DNA from: Sphingobium sp. Cam5-1
Lineage (GTDB): Bacteria > Pseudomonadota > Alphaproteobacteria > Sphingomonadales > Sphingomonadaceae
Direction: 5' to 3'
DNA: 64,000 nucleotides
Assembly: GCF_015693305.1 (NCBI RefSeq)
Contig: NZ_CP065138.1
Location: 1,302,001-1,366,000 of the forward strand
In this document: positions 52,478-63,243 of the stretch, in pieces
Layout: each line of letters begins with the position of its first letter
Numbering within the stretch: the stretch's first letter is position 1
Position numbers and translations under genes: made by a program
The notes under the pieces: generated by a model
What the model was told of the DNA's origin: nothing
Databases searched by the model: none
The model's input: only the letters and a program-made list of their open reading frames with translations

Positions 52478-52891
52478 TTACTGCTGCGGGATCGCGGCGC
52501 GGGCGTCCTGCCCGTCACCTTCCGGCGCGGCGATGATTTCGCGGGTCGCGGCGCCCTTGTCGACGACTTCCGTGCCCGGATCGCCAACGGAGGAGCGGAT
52601 GCCTGCCGCCGCATTGGCACGACCTGCTTCGCTCAACGCCGCGCTTTCAGCCGCGCTGCGCTGGGCAGGACCGCCGAACATGGTTTCCATGGCAGCACGA
52701 CTCGAATCAACCGACGCGGCGGCGGGCGTGCCCGGCGCGGGCGGGACCAGCGCATAATCGGGCGGGATCACCAGCGGCGCCTGACGCGAGACGGCGAACT
52801 CATCGGGGCGCGCCCGGTTAAACAGGCCGCCGCCGCCACCGCAGGCGGACAGCATGGAAATCAGGCCAGCGGCGAGGATCAGTTTACGCAT
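52478..52891 (-). CDS. DUF3035 lipoprotein
   Basis: A 137-residue lipoprotein with signal peptide and lipobox LSAC near residue 17, a Gly run, then RPDEFAVSRQAPLVIPPDY, the DUF3035 core. Function unknown; genes of this family often follow lspA in alphaproteobacteria. ATG 52891 shares one base with the lspA stop; an in-frame upstream start would lie inside lspA. Confidence 0.88.
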   Translation of the reverse strand: MRKLILAAGLISMLSACGGGGGLFNRARPDEFAVSRQAPLVIPPDYALVPPAPGTPAAASVDSSRAAMETMFGGPAQRSAAESAALSEAGRANAAAGIRSSVGDPGTEVVDKGAATREIIAAPEGDGQDARAAIPQQ

Positions 52892-53403
52892 CAGTTCAGT
52901 GACTCCGTCTTTGCGCTCTTCTCGCGCAGCAGCAACGCCCGTGCAAGCAGGATCAGCACCCCGATCGTGATCGCGGCGTCGGCTAGGTTGAATATGAGAA
53001 AGGGGCGCCATTCGCCAAAGTGCAGATCGGCATAATCCACGACATAGCCAAGGCGAACACGGTCAACGATATTTCCAATGGCGCCGCCGAGGACCAATCC
53101 TAGGGCCGCAACATCCTGCCGCGCCTTTTCCCGCCACATCCACACGCCGACAAAACCAGCGATAAGCATCGTCATGCCAACCAGAATCCAGCGCATCATG
53201 TTCGTGTCGGCATGGAAAAAGCCCATCGAAACACCGCGATTTTCCAGCCAGCGCAGGCGGAAGATCGGCAGAATCTCGATCCCTTCATCCATCCGGCTCT
53301 TGAGCGCGAGCGGATAGGTGACGGTGTATTTGATGAGCTGGTCCAGCGCGAGCGTGACGATCGCGACGATCAGGCCGAGCGGACGGTGATTGACAGTTGC
53401 CAT
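52891..53403 (-). CDS. lspA: Lipoprotein signal peptidase
   Basis: A 170-residue aspartic protease with four membrane helices. The catalytic aspartates lie in GNIVDRVRLGYVVDY and FNLADAAI. It cleaves lipoprotein signal peptides, which fits with the lipoprotein gene that follows at once. ATG 53403 (MATVNHRPLG) is normal for the family. ileS lies 142 bases upstream on the same strand. Confidence 0.95.
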   Translation of the reverse strand: MATVNHRPLGLIVAIVTLALDQLIKYTVTYPLALKSRMDEGIEILPIFRLRWLENRGVSMGFFHADTNMMRWILVGMTMLIAGFVGVWMWREKARQDVAALGLVLGGAIGNIVDRVRLGYVVDYADLHFGEWRPFLIFNLADAAITIGVLILLARALLLREKSAKTESLN

Positions 53404-53545
53404 CAGTGGCGCACCACATGCTTTTTTGGTGATGAAGGTGACACGAACATATCCCTGAAAAGCGCCATCATAATATTGTTCATCTGCCGCCGGGCGGTAG
53501 GCCGTGGGCTATAGCCGAAGCCTGCGCCTGTAGGACAGCAGCATT

Positions 53546-56506
53546 TCAACCTGCCAGCACTTCGTCGCAGCGGTTGCAGAGCGTGCCGTCCTCCTCGACT
53601 TCGGGCAGCAGACGCCAGCAGCGACCGCATTTGTGCCACTCGCTCGGCTTGACCACGATGCCCTCGCCGACGCCCGTTTCGATGCGGGCGACAATGGCGA
53701 TTTCGGCGAAGTTCACACCGTCACTGGGAACCTGCATTCCCATGGCGACATCGGCTTCAAGGCTGGACCGGATGACCTTTTCGCGGCGGAGGGGTTCGAT
53801 GGCTTCGTTGACCTGGTCACGCTGGCTGCGGATTTCGGTCCACTTCTCGTCCAGGCCCTGGTTGAGCCAAGTCGGGTCTACTTCCGGCCATTCAAGGAAA
53901 TGCACGCTTTCCTCGTGGTTTGGATAGCGACTTTGCCAAACTTCCTCAGCGGTGAAGGGGATGATCGGCGCGGCGTAACGGACAAGCGCGTGGAAGAGCG
54001 TGTCGAGCACGGTGCGGTAGGCACGGCGTTTTGGATCGCTCTTCGCGTCGCAGTAGAGGCAGTCCTTGCGGATGTCGAAGAAGAAGGCGGACAGGTCGCT
54101 ATTGGCGAAGTCGAACAGCGCGCGGGTGTAGCGACTGAACTCCAGCCAGTTTTCGCTTCCCGCAGCCTTTTCGACCACGCCCTTAAGCTCTGCATCGAGA
54201 GCCGCGAGGCGGTGGAGCATGTAGCGCTCCAACTCCGGCATTTCGGTGACGGGCAGCTTTTCATCTTCCGAGAAATCCGAAAGAGCACCTAGCAAGTAAC
54301 GGAAAGTATTGCGAAGTTTGCGATAGGCATCAGACGATCCGGCCAACACTTCCTTGCCGATGCGGACATCATCGAAATAATCGGTGCTAGCGACCCAGAC
54401 GCGCAGGATGTCGGAACCGGACTCCCCGATGACCTTCAGCGGATCGACCACGTTGCCGAGACTTTTCGACATTTTGCGCCCCTGCCCGTCCAGCGCGAAG
54501 CCGTGGGTGAGGACGGCGTCATAAGGCGCGCGGCCACGGGTGCCGCTGCTTTCTAGCAGGGAGGACTGGAACCAGCCGCGATGCTGGTCGGAGCCTTCGA
54601 GATAAAGATCAGCGCGGACGCCTTCGCCATAGCGGCTTTCGACCACGAAGCTGTGGGTCGAGCCGCTGTCGAACCAGACGTCGAGAATGTCGTTCACGAC
54701 CTCATAGTCGTTGAGGTTGTAGTCGAGGCCAAGCAGCGCCTGATGGTCGGCGCCGAACCAGGCATCCGCGCCGCCAGCTTTGAAGGCTTCGACAATGCGC
54801 TGATTGACAGCTTTATCAACGAGATATTCGCCGGTCTTGCGGTGAACATAGAGGGCGATGGGCACGCCCCATGCGCGCTGGCGGCTGATGACCCAGTCGG
54901 GGCGGCCTTCGACCATCGAGCGGATGCGATTGATCGAGCGCTCGGGAACCCAACGGGTGTTTTCGATCGCGTCGAGCGCCGTCCCGCGTAGGGTCGCGCC
55001 ATTGCCTTGGCGGGCGAGGATAGCTTCTTCCTCGGCACAGCGTGGGATGATGCCATCGCTCATCGCGCGGTCCATCGGGATGAACCATTGCGGGGTGCAG
55101 CGGAAGATAATCTTTGCCTTGGAACGCCAGCTATGGGGATAGCTGTGCTTGAAGTCATCGGACGCAGCGAGCAGCCCGCCCGCCTCGCGCAGGTCGGTGC
55201 AGATCGGGCCGTCCTTGCTGACGAACTTGGGGTTGATGACGGAGCCTTGGCCGCCGAGCCAGAGCCAGTCCTCGCGATATTTGCCGTCATTCTCGACGGC
55301 GAAGACCGGATTGATACCATTGGCCTTGCAGAGCGCGAAGTCGTCCTCGCCATGGTCGGGCGCCATGTGGACGAGGCCGGTGCCCGTGTCGGTAGTGACG
55401 AAATCGCCCGCTAGGAACGGGCGCGGCTTGGCGAAGAAGCCGCCGAGGGCGTGCATCGGGTGCAACGCTTTTGCCCCGTCGAGTTGATAGCCTTTAAAGC
55501 GTTCCGGGCCGTTCTCAAAAACCGGCTTCGCCTTGTTCTCGTCCTCGAAAACGGCGACAGAAATTGCTCGATAAGCGGCTGCAACGCGGTTGAAGAAGTG
55601 CCCCATAAGATCGGTAGCGACGAGATAGCGAGTGCCGCGCAAAAGCTTCAATGAAGGATGGAGCGACACATCAAATGGGTCAGGGCCGCCACCAGCAAAC
55701 CCCATTCCTCGAAGTATAATTTCGACATACTCAACATCCGGCCCATAAGCCAAAGCCTGATTGACCGGAATCGTCCAGGGCGTCGTCGTCCAGATCACCG
55801 CATGCGCACCGACCAGTTCAGGCGCGTTCGGCGCTTCGATGATCTCGAACGCCACGTCGATCTGGGTCGAGACGATGTCCTCATACTCAACCTCCGCCTC
55901 GGCCAGCGCGGTCTTTTCGACCGGGGACCACATGACGGGCTTGGCACCGCGATAAAGCTGACCGCTCTCCGCGAACTTCAGCAGTTCAGACACGATGGTA
56001 GCTTCGGCGTCGAACTTCATGGTGAGATAGGGATCGTCCCAATCACCCATCACGCCAAGGCGCTTGAACTGCTCCTTCTGCACGCCGACCCATTTGTCCG
56101 CATAGGCGCGGCACTGGGCACGGAATTCTTGGGGCGGAACCTCGTCCTTGTTCTGCTTCTTCTTGCGATATTCCTCCTCGATCTTCCATTCGATCGGAAG
56201 GCCGTGGCAGTCCCAGCCGGGGACGTAAGGCGCATCCTTGCCGAGCAGCGATTGGCTGCGGACGATGATGTCCTTCAGCACCTTGTTCATCGCATGGCCC
56301 ATATGAATGTCGCCATTGGCGTAGGGCGGGCCGTCATGAAGGATGAAGCGTTCGCGGCCTTTCCGCCGTTCGCGCAGCTTGCCGTAAAGGTCCATTTCCT
56401 CCCAGCGCGCGAGGATCGCCGGTTCCTTTTGCGCAAGGCCCGCCTTCATTGGGAAGTCGGTTACGGGGAGGAAGACGGTGCTTTTATAGTCGGGCTGGTC
56501 GGTCAT
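53546..56506 (-). CDS. ileS: Isoleucyl-tRNA synthetase
   Basis: A 986-residue class I synthetase. The HIGH motif reads DIHMGH at 66-71, KMSKS is at 678-682, and the C-terminal zinc finger is CGRCWR...CNRC. An insertion of about 60 residues with PFDVSLHPSLKLLRG lies in the editing domain. It charges tRNA-Ile and edits valine. It follows ribF and the 56527 repeat; ribF-ileS-lspA order is common in proteobacteria. Confidence 0.97.
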   Translation of the reverse strand: MTDQPDYKSTVFLPVTDFPMKAGLAQKEPAILARWEEMDLYGKLRERRKGRERFILHDGPPYANGDIHMGHAMNKVLKDIIVRSQSLLGKDAPYVPGWDCHGLPIEWKIEEEYRKKKQNKDEVPPQEFRAQCRAYADKWVGVQKEQFKRLGVMGDWDDPYLTMKFDAEATIVSELLKFAESGQLYRGAKPVMWSPVEKTALAEAEVEYEDIVSTQIDVAFEIIEAPNAPELVGAHAVIWTTTPWTIPVNQALAYGPDVEYVEIILRGMGFAGGGPDPFDVSLHPSLKLLRGTRYLVATDLMGHFFNRVAAAYRAISVAVFEDENKAKPVFENGPERFKGYQLDGAKALHPMHALGGFFAKPRPFLAGDFVTTDTGTGLVHMAPDHGEDDFALCKANGINPVFAVENDGKYREDWLWLGGQGSVINPKFVSKDGPICTDLREAGGLLAASDDFKHSYPHSWRSKAKIIFRCTPQWFIPMDRAMSDGIIPRCAEEEAILARQGNGATLRGTALDAIENTRWVPERSINRIRSMVEGRPDWVISRQRAWGVPIALYVHRKTGEYLVDKAVNQRIVEAFKAGGADAWFGADHQALLGLDYNLNDYEVVNDILDVWFDSGSTHSFVVESRYGEGVRADLYLEGSDQHRGWFQSSLLESSGTRGRAPYDAVLTHGFALDGQGRKMSKSLGNVVDPLKVIGESGSDILRVWVASTDYFDDVRIGKEVLAGSSDAYRKLRNTFRYLLGALSDFSEDEKLPVTEMPELERYMLHRLAALDAELKGVVEKAAGSENWLEFSRYTRALFDFANSDLSAFFFDIRKDCLYCDAKSDPKRRAYRTVLDTLFHALVRYAAPIIPFTAEEVWQSRYPNHEESVHFLEWPEVDPTWLNQGLDEKWTEIRSQRDQVNEAIEPLRREKVIRSSLEADVAMGMQVPSDGVNFAEIAIVARIETGVGEGIVVKPSEWHKCGRCWRLLPEVEEDGTLCNRCDEVLAG

Positions 56507-56526
56507 GTGGGGCTATCTACAGACTT

Positions 56527-56599
56527 CCGTTCGTTTCGAGCGCAGTCGAGAAACGCGGCGCTGCACTATCTGCTTTTCGACTTCGCTCGAAGCGAACGG
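56527..56599. repeat. Inverted repeat between ribF and ileS
   Basis: Arms at 56527-56554 and 56574-56599 (beginning CCGTTCGTTTCGAGCG) are complementary but for about three positions. Same family as the element at 28305-28378 in the cyo operon. It separates two genes usually co-transcribed. Confidence 0.8.
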
Positions 56600-56622
56600 G
56601 GTTGGAAATGAATGGGCGGGCA

Positions 56623-57564
56623 TTAGGCGAGGTGCGGCGTTCTCGCAAGGATTTGCCGCGCGGCGTCGCAGTCTCGGGCGATCTGGGCCGTGAGGGCTTC
56701 GAGGCCTTCATATTTCGCCTCTGGCCGGAGAAATTCTATCAACTGCACCTCGATGCACTGATCATACAGGCTTTCGGCGAAATCGAAGAAGTGCGGCTCC
56801 AGCAATTCCTTTGGCGGGTCAAAGCTGGGCCGGATACCGAGATTGGCTGCGCCGTCGAGAATCCGGCCATCGGGCAGCAGGCCGCGCACCGCATAGATGC
56901 CGTAGACCGGGCGGATGTAATGGCCAAGATCGACATTGGCGGTGGGGAAGCCGATCGTGCGGCCGACCTTGTCGCCATGCTGAACCATCCCTTGCACCGC
57001 GAAGGGGCGTGTCAGCAGGCGCGTAGCCGTGGCGCAGTCTCCGGCTTTCAGCGCGGCACGGATTCGGCTGGAGGAGACCACCTCCCCGCCTTCGTCGGTG
57101 ATCGGCGCGACGGCTTCGGCGCTCATGCCCCGCGCGGCGCCGAGGGTGGCCAGCGTTTCGACGGTGCCGGTGCGGCCTTGGCCGAAGGTGAAATCCTGAC
57201 CCGTGACGACGCCCGCGACGCCCATGCCGTCCACCAGCAGATCGACGAAATCTTCCGGGCTCAAGGCGGCCAGTTGGCGGGTAAAGGCGAATACGAGCAT
57301 CGCGTCGGCACCGGCGGCGGCGAACAGGCGCTGCCGCTGATCCAGGCTGGTGAGGCGGAACCAAGGATTTTCAGGGCGAAACAGGCGCATGGGATGCGGG
57401 TCGAACGTCGCGACGATGACGGGACGGCCCTCCGCGCGGGCACGGTCCACCGCGCGGCCGACGACAGCCTGATGACCGAGGTGAAATCCGTCAAAATTGC
57501 CCAGCGCCATGATGCTCCCGCGCAAATGGGCAGGGATCGGGACGCCGCTTTCCAGCCGCTCCAT
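56623..57564 (-). CDS. ribF: Bifunctional riboflavin kinase/FAD synthetase
   Basis: A 313-residue enzyme. The N-terminal FMN adenylyltransferase has GNFDGFHLGHQAVV and FDPHPMRLF, and the C-terminal kinase has GRTIGFPTANV and YGIYAVRG. It turns riboflavin into FMN and FAD. ATG 57564 (MERLESG) is chosen over an in-frame start 12 codons upstream, which lies beyond the conserved region. Confidence 0.94.
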   Translation of the reverse strand: MERLESGVPIPAHLRGSIMALGNFDGFHLGHQAVVGRAVDRARAEGRPVIVATFDPHPMRLFRPENPWFRLTSLDQRQRLFAAAGADAMLVFAFTRQLAALSPEDFVDLLVDGMGVAGVVTGQDFTFGQGRTGTVETLATLGAARGMSAEAVAPITDEGGEVVSSSRIRAALKAGDCATATRLLTRPFAVQGMVQHGDKVGRTIGFPTANVDLGHYIRPVYGIYAVRGLLPDGRILDGAANLGIRPSFDPPKELLEPHFFDFAESLYDQCIEVQLIEFLRPEAKYEGLEALTAQIARDCDAARQILARTPHLA

Positions 57565-57607
57565 GGCGCTGGCTATAGGGAGATGGCCGCGCGCTGGCAA
57601 TGCGACA

Positions 57608-58108
57608 TCATGGCGCAGCGCGGCGGCGGAAAGTGACGAAGCTGTAGGCGGGATAGGCGCCCTCCGCCGGATGATCGGCGCGGCCTGCTTCCTCCCACTG
57701 CGTAGCGTCGGGATAAGGGATCACGGCGTCGCCGGGGACGTCGATATGGACTTCCGTCAATTCGATGCGGTCGGCATGGGGCAGATAGAGCTGGTAGACC
57801 TCTGCCCCGCCGATCACCATGGCGGCGGGACCGCCTGCGAGGTTGAGCGAGGACGTGACGTCATGAGCGACCTCTGCCCCCTCCCCGCTCCAGCCGGTAT
57901 CGCGGGTGAGCACGATATGGCGGCGGCCGGGCAGCAGGCCGGGCAGGCTGTCGAACGTCTTGCGGCCCATGATCATCGGATGACCAAGGGTCAGTGCCTT
58001 GAAATGCTTGAGGTCGGCGGGCAACCGCCAAGGCAGCCCCCCATCCTTGCCGATCACGCCATTATCGGCACGGGCGAGGACAAGGACGACTTCCTGTTTT
58101 TGGGTCAC
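57608..58108 (-). CDS. folA: Dihydrofolate reductase
   Basis: A 166-residue DHFR: VLARADNGVIGKDGGLPWRLPADL with the catalytic Asp, IMGRKTFDSL and IGGAEVY. It makes tetrahydrofolate with NADPH. No thyA gene adjoins it. It overlaps the purK stop by four bases, so it is coupled to purine synthesis, a folate-using pathway. Confidence 0.96.
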   Translation of the reverse strand: MTQKQEVVLVLARADNGVIGKDGGLPWRLPADLKHFKALTLGHPMIMGRKTFDSLPGLLPGRRHIVLTRDTGWSGEGAEVAHDVTSSLNLAGGPAAMVIGGAEVYQLYLPHADRIELTEVHIDVPGDAVIPYPDATQWEEAGRADHPAEGAYPAYSFVTFRRRAAP

Positions 58109-59175
58109 AGGGTGAGCCGGGTAACGTGACCCATCTTGCGGCCGGGGCGGGCTTCATGCTTGCCATAGAGATGCAGGTGGGCGGTGGGATCGGACAGGAT
58201 CGCCGCCCAAGCGTCGGCTTCTTCGCCGATGAGGTTGTGCATCTGCACTCGCCGTGCCGCCAGTCTGGTGTCGCCCAGCGGCAGGCCGCAAATGGCGCGG
58301 ACATGGTTTTCGAACTGGCTGGTGACCGCGCCTTCGATCGTCCAGTGGCCGCTATTATGGACGCGGGGGGCCATCTCATTGAAGACGGGGCCGTCGGCGC
58401 TGGCGAAGAATTCAAGCGTCAGGACGCCGACATAGCCGAGCGCTTGCGCCACTTGCGCAGCCAGGGCGCGCGCAGCCTCCACCTGCGCTTCTATGCGGGG
58501 GCCTGCTGGGGCGGTGGAGGTGGAGAGGATGCCGTCGACATGAACGTTGGCGGGCGAATCCCAGAAGCGGACTTCGCCGTCCGCGCCGCGCACGAGGATG
58601 ACGGAAAACTCCTCCTCAAAGGTCACGAATCCTTCCAGGATGGCGCTTTGCTGGCCGATGGCGTCCCAGGCGGCGGAAGCGTCCGCCGGATCATTGATGC
58701 GTGCCTGCCCCTTGCCGTCATAGCCCATGCGGTTGGTCTTCAGGATCGCACGGCTGCCGATCTCGGCGATGGCCCGATGGAGGTCATCAAGGCTTTCGAC
58801 CGAAGCGAAGGGCGCGGTGAGACCGCCGAGACCGCGCACGAAATTCTTCTCGGCAAGGCGGTCCTGCGCCACGCGGAGCGCCTGTGCGCCGGGACGGACG
58901 AGGCCGTGCGTGGAGAGGACCTCGACGGCAGAAGGGTCGATATTCTCGAACTCGTAGGTGACGACATCAACGCTGTCGGCAAAGGCGGCCAGTGCGGCGG
59001 CATCCTCATAGGCGCCGCGAGTCCAGCAGCGGGACACGTCAGCGGCGGGGCCGCTTTCTTCCGGCGCATAGATATGCGTGCGGTAGCCAAGCTGCGCGGC
59101 GGCGATCGCGATCATGCGGCCGAGCTGACCGCCGCCAAGAATGCCGATGGTGGAACCGGGCCCGATGGTCGTCAT
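58105..59175 (-). CDS. purK: N5-carboxyaminoimidazole ribonucleotide synthase
   Basis: A 356-residue ATP-grasp enzyme of purine synthesis. IGILGGGQLGRMIAIAAAQLG opens it, ILKTNRMGYDGKGQ is the ATP-grasp loop and NEMAPRVHNSGHWT the active site. It works with PurE, whose gene ends one base before. ATG 59175 is the family start; the in-frame sequence upstream lies inside purE. Confidence 0.97.
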   Translation of the reverse strand: MTTIGPGSTIGILGGGQLGRMIAIAAAQLGYRTHIYAPEESGPAADVSRCWTRGAYEDAAALAAFADSVDVVTYEFENIDPSAVEVLSTHGLVRPGAQALRVAQDRLAEKNFVRGLGGLTAPFASVESLDDLHRAIAEIGSRAILKTNRMGYDGKGQARINDPADASAAWDAIGQQSAILEGFVTFEEEFSVILVRGADGEVRFWDSPANVHVDGILSTSTAPAGPRIEAQVEAARALAAQVAQALGYVGVLTLEFFASADGPVFNEMAPRVHNSGHWTIEGAVTSQFENHVRAICGLPLGDTRLAARRVQMHNLIGEEADAWAAILSDPTAHLHLYGKHEARPGRKMGHVTRLTL

Positions 59176-59176
59176 C

Positions 59177-59668
<492 letters not shown>

Positions 59669-59694
59669 TTCGCCTGATTTCCCCTGATGGCGCG

Positions 59695-59732
59695 GAAAGC
59701 AAAGCCCCTTAGCCGGACGACCGGCAAGGGGC
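59695..59732 (-). terminator. Rho-independent terminator of gpmA
   Basis: Leftward, GCCCCTT at 59732-59726 pairs with AAGGGGC at 59710-59704, with an inner CCGG/CCGG pair, followed by TTTGCTTTC. A strong stem plus T-run right after the gpmA stop. Confidence 0.7.
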
Positions 59733-59749
59733 AATGCGGATTTGCGCGC

Positions 59750-60436
59750 TTAACGCTCCGACAGGTAATAGCGGTCCTTTTCCGTAAAATCATCGGCGAG
59801 GTCATAGACGATCGGCTGGCCGGTCGGGATTTCCAGTTCCGTGATCTCATCGTCCGGAATGCCCGAGAGATGCTTCACCAGCGCGCGCAGTGAGTTGCCG
59901 TGAGCGGAGATGAGGACGCGCTTGCCCGCCTTCAGCTCCGGCACGATGCGGTTTTCCCAATAGGGCAGCACGCGGGCGATGGTGTCCTTCAGGGACTCCG
60001 TCGAAGGGATGGCGATGCCGTCGTAGCGGCGGTCCTTCGACAGGTCGAACTCACCGCCCGGCTCCAGCACCGGCGGCGGAATGTCGAAGCTGCGGCGCCA
60101 GACCTTCACCTGCGCGTCACCATGCTTGGCCGCCGTCTCCGCCTTGTTGAGGCCAGTGAGCCCGCCATAATGGCGTTCATTAAGGCGCCAGTCTTTTTCG
60201 ACCGGCAGCCAGAGACGGCCCATTTCCTCGAGCGCTAGGTTCAGCGTCTTGATTGCGCGGGTCTGGACTGAGGTGAAGCAACGGTCGAAGTCTAGGCCCT
60301 TGGCCGACATCAATTGCCCAGCAGCCCGCGCTTCCTCCACGCCCTTTTCCGTCAGGTCCACGTCCCACCAGCCAGTGAAGCGATTTTCCAGATTCCAGGC
60401 CGATTGGCCATGACGGATGAGAACGAGTGTGGGCAT
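59750..60436 (-). CDS. gpmA: 2,3-bisphosphoglycerate-dependent phosphoglycerate mutase
   Basis: A 228-residue histidine phosphatase-type enzyme of glycolysis: [20 protein letters not shown] with the phosphorylated His, [13 protein letters not shown] and [16 protein letters not shown] 60436 is the family start ([10 protein letters not shown]). Ends in its own terminator. Confidence 0.97.
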   Translation of the reverse strand: MPTLVLIRHGQSAWNLENRFTGWWDVDLTEKGVEEARAAGQLMSAKGLDFDRCFTSVQTRAIKTLNLALEEMGRLWLPVEKDWRLNERHYGGLTGLNKAETAAKHGDAQVKVWRRSFDIPPPVLEPGGEFDLSKDRRYDGIAIPSTESLKDTIARVLPYWENRIVPELKAGKRVLISAHGNSLRALVKHLSGIPDDEITELEIPTGQPIVYDLADDFTEKDRYYLSER

Positions 60437-60589
60437 GAAACGCTTCTCCTGCACATAAGCGCGAATGTTGGCGCCTCCCATAACGCCGGAAATGACGGGC
60501 GCAAGCTTGTGCGCCGGGCGGAGCGTCCCACATTGCAGTCGGCCGGACGATCGGATAGCTCGGACAGCTAAGCATAAGGAAGCGGCAAT

Positions 60590-62473
60590 TTGGCATTTGT
60601 GAAGGGCGTTTGGCGCATATTGGTCGCGGTCAAGGACGGGCTGGTTCTGCTGTTCCTGCTCGGCTTTTTCGGCATGCTTTACGCGGCGCTGTCATGGTCG
60701 CCCAAGCCCGCGCGCAGCGTGAGCAGTGGCGCGCTGCTGCTGAAGCTCGACGGCACTATTGTTGAGCAACCGGCAGAGGTGGACCCCTTTTCGTTGCTGA
60801 CATCGTCCGGGCCGCAGACGAAGGAATATCGCCTTTCGGAGATCGTGGACGCACTGGAAGCGGCCAAGACAGATGGCAAGGTCAAGGCGGTTGTGCTGAA
60901 CCTCGACGGGTTTCTGGGCGGCGGTCAGGTGGCGCTTTCCCGCGTGGGCAAGGCGCTGGACGCCGTCCGTGCAGCGAAGAAGCCGGTCTTCGCCTTTGCC
61001 ACCATCTATAGTGACGACAGCTATCAGCTCGCCGCCCATGCCAGCGAGACATGGGTCGATCCCCTTGGCGGTGTAGCCATCCTTGGGCGCGGCGGATCAG
61101 GCCTTTATTACAAGGGGTTGATCGATAAGCTCGGCGTCAACACGCATGTCTATCGCGTCGGCACCTACAAGAGCTTCGTCGAACCCTTTATCCGCACGGA
61201 TCAATCGCCCGAAGCGCGCCAGGCCAATCAGGCGCTGGCCGATGCCTTGTGGCAGGATTGGCAAGAGGAAGTTGGCAAGGCACGGCCGCGCGCGAAGCTG
61301 GCGGCCTATGTCGCGAACCCGGCGGGTGCGGCGGAAGCAGCGCGGGGTAATCTGGCCAAGGCGGCGCAGAGTGCCGGGCTGGTCGATCGACTGGGCGACG
61401 AAGCAGCCTTCGGCAAACGCGTCGCGGAGGTGGCGGGCGAATCTTCTGACGATCGCGTGGGTGATTTTGCCAGCATCGACCTCAGAAGCTATGCGAAGGC
61501 CCACCGCGCGCCCAATGACGGCCAGATCGGCGTGATCACTGTGGCGGGCGACATCGTCGATGGAGATGGTGGGCCGGGCAGCGCAGCCGGTGATACGATT
61601 TCGGCTCTTCTCTACAAAGCGCTGTCGGAAAAGGACCTGAAGGCGCTGGTCGTCAGGGTCGATTCCCCGGGCGGTTCGGTCATGGCGTCGGAAAAGATTC
61701 GGCAGGCCATCATGGAAGCCAAGCGCGAAGGCCTGCCGATCGTCGTGTCGATGGGCAATGTCGCGGCGAGTGGCGGCTATTGGATTTCGACGCCCGCCGA
61801 CCTGATCTTTGCCGAACCGGACACGATCACTGGCTCCATCGGGGTGTTCGGGATATTGCCGAGTTTTGAAGGAACGTTGGCGAAGCTCGGCATCACGACC
61901 GACGGTGTGCGGACCACGCCACTGTCAGGGCAACCCGACATTGCCGGGGGCACTACGCCTGAATTCGATCGCATCATGCAGATGGGGATCGAGGACATTT
62001 ACGGCCGTTTCGTGGGGCTGGTCGCGCAAGCGCGGCGCAAGTCGCCTCAGCAGATCGACGCTATTGCTCAAGGGCGCGTGTGGGACGGCGGCACGGCGCG
62101 GCAGATCGGCTTGGTCGACCGCTTTGGCGGGCTGGAGGAAGCGGTCGCCGAAGCTGCGAAGCTCGCCAAACTCGATCCTGCCAAGGCTAAGGTTTATCGT
62201 ATCGAGAAGGAGCCCGACAAGTTCGCCGAGCTCATCAAATCGATGTCAGAGCGTGATGATGAGGATGTGGATGCTCCCCGCGACATGTTGAGCAGGCAGG
62301 CGATGATCCAGCGACGTTGGGCGATGCAGGCTGTCGCGGATATGCGTGGACTGATCAGTGGCGCGGGTGTGCGGGCGGATTGCCTGGAATGCCGTGGCTA
62401 TGGCGCGCCGCGACAGGTGAGTGCCGCCGATGAGCGGGGGCTGATGGGGGTGATTGCCAGCCTTTGGCGGTGA
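60590..62473 (+). CDS. sppA: Signal peptide peptidase SppA, 67K type
   Basis: A 627-residue duplicated serine protease of the inner membrane. One membrane helix (17-35); Lys194 in [10 protein letters not shown] and Ser394 in AASGGYWIS form the Lys/Ser dyad. It degrades released signal peptides. Translation seems to begin at TTG 60590, with AAGGA nine bases upstream; GTG 60599 is less well placed. No ATG fits. Confidence 0.94.
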   Translation: MAFVKGVWRILVAVKDGLVLLFLLGFFGMLYAALSWSPKPARSVSSGALLLKLDGTIVEQPAEVDPFSLLTSSGPQTKEYRLSEIVDALEAAKTDGKVKAVVLNLDGFLGGGQVALSRVGKALDAVRAAKKPVFAFATIYSDDSYQLAAHASETWVDPLGGVAILGRGGSGLYYKGLIDKLGVNTHVYRVGTYKSFVEPFIRTDQSPEARQANQALADALWQDWQEEVGKARPRAKLAAYVANPAGAAEAARGNLAKAAQSAGLVDRLGDEAAFGKRVAEVAGESSDDRVGDFASIDLRSYAKAHRAPNDGQIGVITVAGDIVDGDGGPGSAAGDTISALLYKALSEKDLKALVVRVDSPGGSVMASEKIRQAIMEAKREGLPIVVSMGNVAASGGYWISTPADLIFAEPDTITGSIGVFGILPSFEGTLAKLGITTDGVRTTPLSGQPDIAGGTTPEFDRIMQMGIEDIYGRFVGLVAQARRKSPQQIDAIAQGRVWDGGTARQIGLVDRFGGLEEAVAEAAKLAKLDPAKAKVYRIEKEPDKFAELIKSMSERDDEDVDAPRDMLSRQAMIQRRWAMQAVADMRGLISGAGVRADCLECRGYGAPRQVSAADERGLMGVIASLWR

Positions 62474-62494
62474 TGTTGCGCATTTTCGCCTCCA

Positions 62495-62517
62495 CCTCCC
62501 CATCTGCGATGGGGAGG
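62495..62517. terminator. Bidirectional terminator between sppA and TRIC gene
   Basis: A perfect 9-base stem, CCTCCCCAT and ATGGGGAGG, with loop CTGCG, lies between two convergent genes. The T-run is weak (ATTTAT), so it may instead be a palindromic repeat serving as a terminator. Confidence 0.5.
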
Positions 62518-62536
62518 ATTTATGCCTTCTGAACTG

Positions 62537-63175
62537 TTAACGGTCGGCTTTGTAGGTGGGCAGGCCAATGCTTCGCCAGATCGCGAAGGCGCGCAGAAGG
62601 AAACCTAGCAGCGCCGCGACGACGCCCGCTACCGGCACGTCCAGCCCCCACCAGCGCAGCATGACGAACAAGCCGGAAGCGAGGGCCGCTGCGGTCACAT
62701 AAAGTTCGGGGCGCAACAATATGGACGGCTCATGGGCGAGGAGATCGCGCAGGATGCCGCCGACGCAGCCGGTGACCACGCCCATCAGAGCGGCAACGAA
62801 GGGCGGAATGCCGTAGCTCATCGCCTTGGCGGCTCCGAACACGGCAAAGGAGGCGAGGCCGATGGCGTCGAGCCAATCGAGCGCGCGATCGCTCCACAAG
62901 CGGCGCGGCGTGAACCAGATCAGGAGCGCCGCGACCATGCATGTGATTGCCGGAATGGGATCATGCACCCAGAAAACCGGTGCGCCGATCAACAGGTCGC
63001 GAAGGGTGCCGCCCCCTACCCCGGTCACCAGCGCGAAAAACGCAAAGGTAACCAGTGTCTGTCCCAGCCGGGCCGCCGCCAGCGCCCCAGACGCCGCAAA
63101 CACGAAAATCCCGACGATGCTGAGCGTTTCCAGCACCGGGCCGATCTGTTGAAAGGCGATGGCGGGCGAAAGCAT
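62537..63175 (-). CDS. Trimeric intracellular cation channel (TRIC/UPF0126) family protein
   Basis: A 212-residue protein with seven membrane helices arranged as two repeats: FAASGALAAARLG...GVGGGTLRDLLIG and VFGAAKAMSYGIPPFVAALMGVVTGCVGGILRDLL. The two GGG/GGILRDLL motifs match prokaryotic TRIC channels. It may conduct K+ or other cations, or glycine as proposed for some relatives. Confidence 0.92.
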   Translation of the reverse strand: MLSPAIAFQQIGPVLETLSIVGIFVFAASGALAAARLGQTLVTFAFFALVTGVGGGTLRDLLIGAPVFWVHDPIPAITCMVAALLIWFTPRRLWSDRALDWLDAIGLASFAVFGAAKAMSYGIPPFVAALMGVVTGCVGGILRDLLAHEPSILLRPELYVTAAALASGLFVMLRWWGLDVPVAGVVAALLGFLLRAFAIWRSIGLPTYKADR

Positions 63176-63243
63176 GAGGCGACCAGCAACGGCGAGACAT
63201 CCGGGTCGGCGCCATGAACAGCGCCGCCCCCGATGTCCGTCCC

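Noticed and set aside
56500..57608. FMN riboswitch before ribF
   Set aside because: The leader between folA and ribF is only 43 bases, too short for the conserved aptamer.
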